From positions 62,001 through 126,000 of the forward strand of contig CANRVD010000001.1 in the NCBI GenBank assembly GCA_947643145.1: a stretch of 64,000 nt of DNA. Direction: 5' to 3'. Under the pieces are notes generated by a model, which was not told where the DNA came from, searched no databases, and worked only from the letters and a program-made list of their open reading frames with translations. Below, one piece after another: positions 8,854 through 16,800 of this stretch; positions within the stretch are counted from its first letter, which is position 1; each line of letters starts with the position of its first letter. A program made the translations under genes and the position numbers. The stretch is from an uncultured bacterium (GTDB lineage: Bacteria > Bacillota > Clostridia > Lachnospirales > Lachnospiraceae).

Positions 8854-10218
8854 CTATTCCTCCATCATTTCACATACTTTCAGAAGTATTGCACACTCCA
8901 GACGCTTTCTTTGAATTTTACAGGAAAGTTCGTATGCTTCGTGGATATCTCCATTATAAATATAATTATTTGCATTACATCCGCCACTGCAGTAAAATTT
9001 TGCCCAGCATTCCTGACAGGCAGGCTTCGAATATACATGAGAACCGGCAAATTCCTTTTTTATCTCTTCATTAAATGTGCCCTCTTCTATATTTCCCATC
9101 TTATATTCTTCATGGCCTACAAACTGGTGGCATGGATAAATATCTCCATCCGGTGTAATCGAAATATATTCATTTCCACTGCCACAGCCACGAAGCCTTT
9201 TTACAACACACGGTCCCTGATCTAAATCAATCATAAAGTGGAAGAAATTGATAAATCCTCCTTTTTCTTTTATCTGCGTAATCCGCTCTGCCAGTTCATC
9301 ATATTCTTCATAAATCCTGTCCAAATCAGCTTCTGTAATCGCAAATTCCTTTTCCGGTTTTTCGATTACAGGCTCCACAGAAATCTGTTCAAAGCCCTCC
9401 TCATACAAATGCGTAACATCTTCTGCAAAATCAAGGTTATGCTTTGTATAAGTTCCACGCACATAGTATTCCTTGTCACCGCGTTTTTCAACCAGCTTTT
9501 TAAATTTTGGAATTATTTTGTCATAGGAACCACTTCCATCCACACGTACACGCATCGTATCATTTACTTCTTTTCTTCCGTCAATCGAAAGAACCACATT
9601 GTACATTTCCTTATTCAGATAATCGATACTATCATCATCCAACAGCAGGCCATTCGTAGTCATTGTAAATTTGAAATTTTTACCGCATTCCTTTTCCCTG
9701 CTTCTGGCATATTCTACTATTTCTTTTACTACCTCAAAATTCATCAGAGGTTCTCCACCGAAAAAATCCACTTCTAAATTTTCCCTTCCCACTGACTTTT
9801 CTAACAGAAAATCAATTGCAGCCTTTCCTACCTCAAAAGGCATCAGCTTGCGTCCGGTACCAAAATCGCCTGTAGAAGCAAAGCAGTACTGGCAGCGGAG
9901 ATTACAGTCATGTGCAATATGAAGGCACATTGCCTTAATTGGTGATACGACAGCAGTCTTTGCATAATCACCATAGATATCTTCACTATATAGCATTTTT
10001 TCTTTATAAAGGGATACAATTTCCTCATAAGATTCTGCAATTTCTTCCTGCTGGTATTTATCAGAAAGCGCTTCTAACGCTTCCTTCGGACATTCCTTTT
10101 CAAACGGCGGCTTCACTTCATCCAATAAATCATACGTAATATCATCAATAATGTGAACACCTCCACTATTTACATCCAGTAAAATATTCATGTCTTTTGC
10201 CTTAAATTTATGTATCAT
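8854..10218 (-). CDS. scfB: SCIFF peptide radical-SAM maturase (thioether-forming)
   Basis: Radical-SAM/SPASM enzyme that installs thioether cross-links in the SCIFF (six cysteines in forty-five) peptide, a ranthipeptide conserved across Clostridia. 454 residues from the chosen ATG (MIHKFKAKDM), which has a GAGG RBS; an upstream in-frame ATG lies inside the intergenic hairpin. Seen: N-terminal RRE-like segment, SAM cluster HDCNLRCQYCFASTG near residue 97, FFGGEP near 150, and SPASM Cys motifs CGSGNEYISITPDGDIYPCH and CQECWAKFYCSGGC in the last third. The precursor is encoded immediately upstream (10380..10529). Confidence 0.95.
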   Translation of the reverse strand: MIHKFKAKDMNILLDVNSGGVHIIDDITYDLLDEVKPPFEKECPKEALEALSDKYQQEEIAESYEEIVSLYKEKMLYSEDIYGDYAKTAVVSPIKAMCLHIAHDCNLRCQYCFASTGDFGTGRKLMPFEVGKAAIDFLLEKSVGRENLEVDFFGGEPLMNFEVVKEIVEYARSREKECGKNFKFTMTTNGLLLDDDSIDYLNKEMYNVVLSIDGRKEVNDTMRVRVDGSGSYDKIIPKFKKLVEKRGDKEYYVRGTYTKHNLDFAEDVTHLYEEGFEQISVEPVIEKPEKEFAITEADLDRIYEEYDELAERITQIKEKGGFINFFHFMIDLDQGPCVVKRLRGCGSGNEYISITPDGDIYPCHQFVGHEEYKMGNIEEGTFNEEIKKEFAGSHVYSKPACQECWAKFYCSGGCNANNYIYNGDIHEAYELSCKIQRKRLECAILLKVCEMMEE

Positions 10219-10278
10219 TTTATTCCTCTTTTCTTTCAGGAAAACTTTGTTCTCCTGTTCTTTTTTACTGCAAAGTGA

Positions 10279-10310
10279 ATGGCTGTTACGAGAACTCTCA
10301 TAACAGCCAT
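10279..10310 (-). other. hairpin between SCIFF precursor and maturase
   Basis: atggctgtta / taacagccat perfect 10-bp arms with an inner gaga/tctc extension. It sits between the precursor stop and the maturase start. No clear T-run follows on the minus strand, so it is more likely a stabiliser, processing site or attenuator that lets the peptide be expressed above the enzyme than a full terminator. Confidence 0.6.
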
Positions 10311-10379
10311 ATGGTTCATAACGATAAAAATTCACGAAGTGTAATTTCTATTGTTTTCATTTATTCGGGAACAATAGAA

Positions 10380-10529
10380 CTATTTATTCTCTTCGTTTGC
10401 ACATTTCTGATTGCCAACGGTGCAAGAAGTCTTGCATGCAGACTGACAAGATGCCTGACACTTACCACATCCACCTTTTTTTGCTGTTGCACTTAAATTT
10501 GCCTTATTTACTGTTTTAATATGCTTCAT
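10380..10529 (-). CDS. scfA: SCIFF ranthipeptide precursor
   Basis: 49-residue precursor read directly from the sequence: MKHIKTVNKANLSATAKKGG leader, then a core with six Cys at positions 21, 24, 28, 32, 36 and 43 and intervening Thr/Ser residues. This is the SCIFF pattern of six Cys in a peptide of about 45 residues; thioether bridges are made from Cys to nearby residues by the adjacent ScfB. The start has RBS GGAGG 8 bases upstream. The biological role of SCIFF is still unsettled; links to quorum-type signalling and gene control have been proposed in clostridia. Confidence 0.95.
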   Translation of the reverse strand: MKHIKTVNKANLSATAKKGGCGKCQASCQSACKTSCTVGNQKCANEENK

Positions 10530-10572
10530 TTTATCTTCCTCCATATCATTTAGCTTTCTTTCAGTACGTTAT

Positions 10573-10601
10573 ATCATACTATATTTCTATCAAAAAAACA
10601 A
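10573..10601 (-). promoter_or_regulatory. probable promoter of scfA
   Basis: Minus strand TTGTTT, 17-base spacer, TATGAT. Weak -35 but good -10 and exact spacing, 44 bases upstream of the scfA ATG. Confidence 0.45.
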
Positions 10602-10621
10602 CCTTTTCTCCAAAAACTACC

Positions 10622-10651
10622 AACATATTTCTTTGAAAGTATCACATACTA
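10622..10651 (+). promoter_or_regulatory. sigma-G-type promoter of the SASP gene
   Basis: aacata, 17 bases, CATACTA. The -10 is the exact forespore sigma-G consensus and the -35 keeps the conserved ATA. The same layout precedes spoVAD and the spoVA operon in this window. A second CATGATA at 10656 with tgaaag at 10634 is an alternative. Confidence 0.6.
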
Positions 10652-10761
10652 TTACCATGATAAGCAATCACTTATCAGCAGCCGGAAAGATATCAATCCT
10701 GATTATGCCTTATATAACAGGAATTAAATCTGTCCGGCAAACGAAAAAGGAGGAAAAAATC

Positions 10762-10971
10762 ATGACAAACAATCAGAGTTCAAGAATGGAAGTTCCACAG
10801 GCCAAAGAAGCTATGGACAAGTTTAAGATGGAGGTTGCCAACGAGCTTGGTGTACCACTTAAGAATGGTGGATATAATGGTGACTTAACATCTGCCCAGA
10901 ATGGTTCTGTTGGTGGCGAGATGGTTCGTCAGATGATTAAGCGTCAGGAAGAAGAAATGTCTGGTAGATAG
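10762..10971 (+). CDS. alpha/beta-type small acid-soluble spore protein
   Basis: 69-residue SASP that coats and protects forespore DNA from UV and heat and supplies amino acids at germination. Seen: the family core EVANELGV followed by NGDLTSAQNGSVGGEMVRQM, which contains the GPR protease-type cleavage region (KMEVANELGV) and the conserved second helix. The ATG follows AAAGGAGG; longer in-frame starts upstream overlap the promoter. Plus strand, divergent from scfA, with a sigma-G-type promoter about 110 bases upstream and a strong terminator downstream. Confidence 0.95.
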   Translation: MTNNQSSRMEVPQAKEAMDKFKMEVANELGVPLKNGGYNGDLTSAQNGSVGGEMVRQMIKRQEEEMSGR

Positions 10972-11023
10972 TCATTCTCTATGAAGCAGGGAAAAATCTT
11001 TGATTTTATTTCCTGAAAATAGA

Positions 11024-11057
11024 AGACTGCCCCCTAATCATTAGGAGGCAGTCTTTT
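11024..11057. terminator. bidirectional terminator after the SASP gene
   Basis: agactgccccctaatcattaggaggcagtct region: 13-bp arms with one mismatch, followed by tttt on the plus strand and preceded by an A-rich flank. It serves the SASP gene and may also end the convergent minus-strand gene at 11148. Confidence 0.8.
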
Positions 11058-11147
11058 AGTATTTCTTAATAAACGCAAGCCAAACGCAAAGGAACTTTCA
11101 ATTCCTTACAAACATCGCTGCCTGACTCGCTGCTTTGCGGGAATCAA

Positions 11148-11687
11148 TTAATACTCTACAAACTTTCCCTCTGCCTTATCATTTATTACATAATACGCTT
11201 TTCTGTCCACTACATTTACATAAACCTTTAATGATTTAATGGAAGAAATACGATGACCTTCGTTCTTGTATTCCATTTTAATACGTTCTACTAATTCATT
11301 TGAAAGAACCTGCTCATGATTATACTCAAAATAAACTTCTTCTACAGAAACCTGCTCACCCTTCTTTGGAGCTTTCTTAGCAGCAGCCTTTTCTGAAGCT
11401 GGTTTTCTTCCTGGCTTTCTGCCTGGTTTCTTCTTTTCTGTTACAGGCTTTTCCTCTACCTTAGCAGCAGCCTTCTCAACTGGCTTTTCTTCCTTCTTTA
11501 CAGCTTCTACAGGTTTTACTGTCTCTTCTTTCTTTACTTCAGGCACAACATCTTTTGATGCACTTTCTTCTACTTTTGTTGCATCTGTTTTAGAAGCTGC
11601 TGCCTGTGCAGTTGCCACTGATGCAGCCTTTACAGGAGCTGCTGTACTAACTTCTTTTTTTGCTACGGATTTGTTTTTGTTTCTCAT
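11148..11687 (-). CDS. Lys/Ala/Pro-rich protein with C-terminal DUF6465-like domain
   Basis: 179 residues. The first 110 are a low-complexity Ala/Lys/Glu/Val-rich region ending in KKPGRKPGRKPA, which resembles an AT-hook or histone H1-like tail. The last 65 residues form a compact domain (VEEVYFEYNHEQVLSNELVE through YYVINDKAEGKFVEY) resembling the Lachnospiraceae DUF6465 family. A nucleic-acid-binding role is inferred from composition only. Single-gene unit with a long AT-rich upstream region. Confidence 0.75.
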   Translation of the reverse strand: MRNKNKSVAKKEVSTAAPVKAASVATAQAAASKTDATKVEESASKDVVPEVKKEETVKPVEAVKKEEKPVEKAAAKVEEKPVTEKKKPGRKPGRKPASEKAAAKKAPKKGEQVSVEEVYFEYNHEQVLSNELVERIKMEYKNEGHRISSIKSLKVYVNVVDRKAYYVINDKAEGKFVEY

Positions 11688-12056
11688 TTCTTTTTTTCTC
11701 CTTTACCCAAAATAAAGCTTTTAGATTAATTGTTTACAACATCTAAAGTGTATATTTATTTTCCAAAAGTTTCAAGAGTTTTTTTTAATTTTGTTAGAAT
11801 TGTACACATATATATTTCTTTTCGCAAAAAAATATAAAATATGCCTTATAAAAACAGCTAAACTATTTTAAATAATGCCGATATTCGCATTATTTCATGC
11901 GATTTACAATAAAAATATAAATCTAATTTTTTATGAAAATTAAAACAAAAAATGCTAAAGCATTTTTGTTGACATCCCGTTATACATTGAGAACTTTCCT
12001 ATACGTTAAAAAGAGGGAATATGCATGCATTCCCTCATAATAAATACTGTTAAAAA
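11688..12056. other. AT-rich intergenic region
   Basis: 369 bases without a supported gene. Very AT-rich, containing the presumed promoter of the Lys/Ala-rich gene to its left and the downstream end of spoVAE to its right. Short inverted repeats occur (for example aatgc / gcatt around 11952-11965), but nothing specific was recognised. Confidence 0.5.
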
Positions 12057-12410
12057 TCACTTCATTTTTGGTTTAAAAATCAGAGAAGCCAGATAACCAA
12101 AAATCAACGCGGCGGAAACACCAACAGAGCAGGCAGTAAATCCTCCTTTATAAATACCAATAAATCCTTCACTGTCAACCGCCTCTTTGATTCCCTTAAA
12201 TAACGTATTACCGAATCCAAGAAGCGGAACGGTTGCTCCTGCCCCCGCCCACTCAGCAAAAGGTTCATACCATCCAAGCGCTCCGAGAACGGCACCGCTG
12301 CAAACTAAAATCACCATAATTCTTCCCGGCAAAAGTTTTGTATTATCCATTAAAATCTGTACCAGAACACAAATTGCCCCACCTACTAAAAAAGCCAATA
12401 AAAAATTCAT
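12057..12410 (-). CDS. spoVAE: stage V sporulation protein AE (SpoVAEb type)
   Basis: Inner-membrane component of the SpoVA channel that moves Ca-dipicolinate into the spore and out at germination. 117 residues from the ATG with RBS GAGGTG (MNFLLAFLVGGAICVLVQIL), about four hydrophobic segments, and the family motif GAGATVPLLGFGNTLFKGI. Length matches B. subtilis SpoVAEb. It follows spoVAD by 46 bases and shares its sigma-G promoter. spoVAC, normally next to spoVAD, is 10 kb away. Confidence 0.92.
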   Translation of the reverse strand: MNFLLAFLVGGAICVLVQILMDNTKLLPGRIMVILVCSGAVLGALGWYEPFAEWAGAGATVPLLGFGNTLFKGIKEAVDSEGFIGIYKGGFTACSVGVSAALIFGYLASLIFKPKMK

Positions 12411-12456
12411 ACCACACCTCATCTCTCTCTCTATTTGTAATTTCTATTACCATGAA

Positions 12457-13533
12457 TTAATACCTCTCTAAAATCACACCATGGGCAATGCCCGGAACAC
12501 TGTTTCCTTCATTAAAACTTACCTGTGACAGCAATGCACCTGTAGGTACAAAAAGAACTCTGTTCCATTCGCCTTTTTCTAACATTTTCAGAATATATCC
12601 GGTAAGCATTACCGCACTGCATCCACATCCGCTTCCACCCGCCTGTACATTCTGCTCTTCCCCATAAATTTCAATTCCACAGTCCATATACTGTCTTTTA
12701 ATGTTATATCCCTTTGCCTCAACAAAATCAATCAGGATATCCTTTCCTACCTTTCCAAGATCTCCTGTTATAATTTTGTCATAATGCTCTGGCTGATATC
12801 CAAAATCAATCAGGTTTTGTGCAATAACTTCCCCCGCCGCGGGTGCCATACAAGCTCCCATATTCATACTATCCTTGATTCCATAATCTATCACTTTTCC
12901 TGTCGTAATTCCCTTTACCCTGACCTTTCCTTTTTCTGCCCGTGCTTCAGCGGTAATTAAATCCTTTTCTCCTTTCTGCGAAAGCTCTTCTTTTCTTTGG
13001 GAACTGCTAAGGACTACCGCACCACTGCCCGTCACTGTCCATGTTGCAGCTTTTGGCCTTTGATTGCTATACCCCAGTGGAAAACGAAATTGCTTCTCTG
13101 CACTTGCAAAATGACTCGAAGTAATTGCAATCGCATGATTTGCAAAACCACCTTCCACTATCATGGAAGCAATCCCAATGGATTCTCCCATTGTAGAACA
13201 TGCACCATATACTCCAAACAATGGAATATCCATATCCATCAGACCAAAGGATGATGCCATCAACTGCCCCAGCAAATCGCCTGCAACCATGTAGCGTACC
13301 TCTTTCTGGGATATTCCGGCATGACGGATTGCAAGCTCCGCTGCCTTCGCCTGAAGTTTTCCCTCCGCTTCTTCCCAACTGTCAGCACCTACTTTATCAT
13401 CCTCCTCTATTACATCAAAATATTTTCCATAGGGTCCTTCTCCTTCTTTCTTTCCAACAACAGAAGCAGCTCCGGTAATAACCGGTGGATTTTCAAAACA
13501 AACACTTTGTTTTCCCATCTGTTTACAACTCAT
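12457..13533 (-). CDS. spoVAD: stage V sporulation protein AD
   Basis: Soluble thiolase-fold subunit of the SpoVA complex that binds dipicolinic acid. 358 residues from the ATG preceded by GGAG (MSCKQMGKQSVCFENPPVI). Seen: FGVYGACSTMGESIGIASM near residue 120, KAATWTVTGSGAVVLS near 175 and GITTGKVIDYGIKDSMNMG near 225, all typical of SpoVAD. First gene of a spoVAD-spoVAE unit with its own sigma-G-type promoter. Confidence 0.95.
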   Translation of the reverse strand: MSCKQMGKQSVCFENPPVITGAASVVGKKEGEGPYGKYFDVIEEDDKVGADSWEEAEGKLQAKAAELAIRHAGISQKEVRYMVAGDLLGQLMASSFGLMDMDIPLFGVYGACSTMGESIGIASMIVEGGFANHAIAITSSHFASAEKQFRFPLGYSNQRPKAATWTVTGSGAVVLSSSQRKEELSQKGEKDLITAEARAEKGKVRVKGITTGKVIDYGIKDSMNMGACMAPAAGEVIAQNLIDFGYQPEHYDKIITGDLGKVGKDILIDFVEAKGYNIKRQYMDCGIEIYGEEQNVQAGGSGCGCSAVMLTGYILKMLEKGEWNRVLFVPTGALLSQVSFNEGNSVPGIAHGVILERY

Positions 13534-13618
13534 AATTTTCTCCATTTCTGCGCTGCTTATCATGAACTGTGCAAATGCGCTATGTGCCAAGCAGCACGAA
13601 GACACATAGTTATACTAT

Positions 13619-13647
13619 TAGTATGGTTTATCTTTCAAAAAATATGA
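13619..13647 (-). promoter_or_regulatory. sigma-G promoter of spoVAD-spoVAE
   Basis: Minus strand TCATA, 17 bases, CATACTA. The -10 is exact consensus for sigma-G and the -35 keeps the ATA core. About 90 bases upstream of the spoVAD ATG and just past the RND terminators, so the block is an independent transcription unit. Confidence 0.7.
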
Positions 13648-13673
13648 GCAACAGATGCCGTTAAAATTTTTTT

Positions 13674-13703
13674 AAAAAAAGGGGAATGCCAACGCATTCC
13701 CCT
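13674..13703 (-). terminator. intrinsic terminator downstream of the RND exporter gene (second)
   Basis: aggggaatgc / gcattcccct perfect 10-bp arms with a 4-base loop, followed on the minus strand by seven T. Insulates spoVAD from the RND gene. Confidence 0.88.
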
Positions 13704-13706
13704 AGC

Positions 13707-13749
13707 AAAAATATCCTTCCCCATCTCAAAACAGGTAAGGATATTTTTT
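13707..13749 (-). terminator. intrinsic terminator downstream of the RND exporter gene (first)
   Basis: aaaaatatcctt / aaggatattttt perfect 12-bp arms. With the hairpin at 13674..13703 it makes a tandem terminator after the RND gene. Confidence 0.7.
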
Positions 13750-13774
13750 CATAAATTCGAATAATATAACGCTG

Positions 13775-13798
13775 TCGATATTTAACCGCAGGAGTAAT
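13775..13798 (+). repeat. 24-bp dispersed motif, copy 1
   Basis: tcgatatttaaccgcaggag plus taat, immediately after the RND stop codon. Close copies lie at 62148..62172, 62294..62318 (inverted) and 33203..33226 (inverted). Confidence 0.5.
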
Positions 13799-13802
13799 AT
13801 TA

Positions 13803-16800
13803 TCACACGATGTCATCAACATCATTTAATGATTCTTCGTCTCCTAAATCAACCTTCTTTAATTTCCTGCGGTAGAAAATATCATAAAATACCGGAATGA
13901 TAAACAATGTCATCAAAGTCGCATAAGCCAGACCGCCAATCGTTACAATTGCCATACCACGGCCCATAGCTGCAGTAGAGCTCTGGCTAAACGCCATAAC
14001 AGACATTGCAAGAATCGTAGTCAGTGCTGTCATCAAAATTGGACGCATACGTGTCTGCCCTGTTTCTACCAGCGCTTCCCACTTTTCCGCTCCATTGAGG
14101 CGAAGCTTATTGACATAATCCACAAACACAATACCATTATTTACAACGACACCTGCTAATACCAAAAAGCCCATCAACGCCATAACAGAAATCTGCTCGC
14201 CTGTTACCATCAATGCGATCAGTCCGCCCGTAAAAGCAAGAGGAATGGTCAGAAGCACAATAAACGGTGACAATAGTCCCTGAAACTGTGCAACCATAAT
14301 CAGATAGATGAAAACAACAGCCAGAAGTATCATCAACAGCATATTTTCTACCATTTCCATATTGGTTTCACTTTCACCCTGAATCGAAATGTCATAACCG
14401 TCCGGCAAATCATATTTGTCTATCTTTTTCTGCAAATCCCTGCTCAAAAGAGTAGCATTATATCCTTCATCTGCCACTGCTGTTACCTGAATATAATTGA
14501 CCAGATTTTCACGGACCAGTGAAGCAACGCCTGCCTTTTCTTCTAATTTGGCAAATTCTTCTAATTTGTGCTTTTCTGTCTTTGTCTTACCGGTATCATC
14601 TGTCTTTGTCGTCTCAAACTCAAAATCCATTAGATTGCCGGTGTCCAGCTCCTCTCTCTCATCCACAATTTTAACATCAAATTCTTCATTCCCTACTGTT
14701 AATGTGGTGGAATCCTTTTCTGTCGTCAGCTTTTTGGCAAGCTCGCCATATACCTGCGCTACGGTAAATCCCAGGCGCATTGCCTTGTCTTTATTGACCC
14801 TTACTAAAACTTCTTTATCTCCTGCTTCCTGTCCATTACTTACTTCCGTATAGCCTTTCACTTCTTTAACTAAGTCCATGACATCCTCACTGATTTCAAC
14901 CAGCGTATCTGTATCCTTGCCATAGATATTTACCTGAAGTCCTGAACCAAGCATACTGGACATATCCATATTAGACTCTGATACCGAATACTCCTCACAC
15001 TCATTATCCACGAAGATTTTTTCTATTTTGGAGGCAATTTCCTTATTCTGATTGGCATAATCTTCTTCTAAAAGAAGCATAAAAGTGTAATTCTTGTCAT
15101 TGCTTCCTCCGCCCATAGAAATACCACCGCTGCCCTTCATAGCACCTACGGTTTTCACTCCTTCGATTTCCTGCATTTCCTTTGCCAGCTTATCCGCCAG
15201 GGCATAGTCTTCCTCCTGTGTCATTTCCAAATCCATTGTCAGGCTTGCTGAAAGCTGTTCGCTTCCCATGTCGGGAATAAATACGATTCCCATTCGCGTA
15301 ACCTGCCAGATGCAAAATACCAGCAAAAAGACTGCTGTAAGAATCGGTACAAATTTAAACCGCAGGCAAAAGCGTAATACCTTTTCATAGCCATTTACCA
15401 TAGCATCAAACCAACGGTGCTTTCTTTCCACTGATTTTTTCAGGAATACGGAGCCCATACATGGAACCAGGGTAAGGGCAACCACCAGACTCGCACCAAG
15501 ACTGTATGCAATCGTCAGACACATATCCTGCATAATCTGTCTTGTAATACCATCGGTAAAAACAATTGGCAGGAAAACGCAAATGGTCGTTAAAGTGGAA
15601 GAAAAGATAGCACCTGCCACCTGATTTGCGCCCATGACTGCAGCTCTCGCCGCAGACACTCCTTTTCCACGCAGACGGTATATATTTTCAATAACTACAA
15701 TAGAGTTATCTACTAACATTCCAACACCAAGCGCCAGACCGGAAAGAGAGATAATATTCATCGTAATATTTGTAAAATACATCAAAACCATTGCAAACAG
15801 CACACTAAGCGGAATACTGAATGCTACAACAACTGTCGGGCGTACATCCTTTAGGAAAATAAATAATACAATAATTGCAAGCAGCGCACCCCATAAAAGG
15901 TTTGATAATACAGAGTCAACAATCAGCTCAATATATTCTCCCTGGTCCATCAAATTCGTAAAACGAAGTCCCTTATATTCCTCTTCAAGCTCTTTTAACT
16001 TCTTATTACATCCGCTGGAAACTTCTGACGTACTGGCGGTACTTGCCTTGGAAATACTTAAGAGTACTGCATCATTTCCATTGACGCGTCCATAGGATTC
16101 ATCCGAATCATCTATCACTGTAACATCTGATACATCAGACAAACGAATATCACCAATATCATCAATCTTGCACAATACAGCCTCTTTCATGGCGTCCACG
16201 CTGTCATATTCATCTCCAACCTTAATTAGATACTGTGTACCATCCTCACTAATATAACCAGCCGGCATGGAAAAGTTTTCCGCTGAAAGAATTGCTGCTA
16301 ACTGCTCCATCGTAAGAAGCTGGTCCAGATTTGCATTTTTCAGAGCTTCTTTTCTGGAATTTTTATAAGACTCCATTCCAGATTCCAATTCCTTCTCACT
16401 TGCCTCTAATGTAGACTGGGCACTGCTAATCTGTGCATTTGCAGTACCAAAAGCCGCGGCCGCAGTTATTTTCCCCTGCTCTACCTGCTCATAATTTCTC
16501 TCTGCCTCTTTAATCGACTTTTCCACCTGCTTCAGGGTCTGCTTCGCCACAGTAATCTCTGTCTTTAAATTAGCAAGGGCCGTATTTATCTGTGGAATGC
16601 GGACTTCAACGATATCATACATGGACTTAAGGTTTTTCTTTGTCATCTGCTTCGCAGCGTCACCCTGTCCCTGCTCTTTTAACATATTCTTATAAGCATT
16701 CAGCTTTTCCGGATTGTCTATTGCATCCTTCACATCTTTTGGAAGCAGGGCAAGCTGTATTTCCACCTGCTCTTCTGCCTGCTTCTCTGCCTGCTCCTGC

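Noticed and set aside
14497..16095. Plus-strand open frames inside the RND exporter gene
   Set aside because: They mirror a strongly supported minus-strand gene, lack RBS and have Ser-rich antisense composition.
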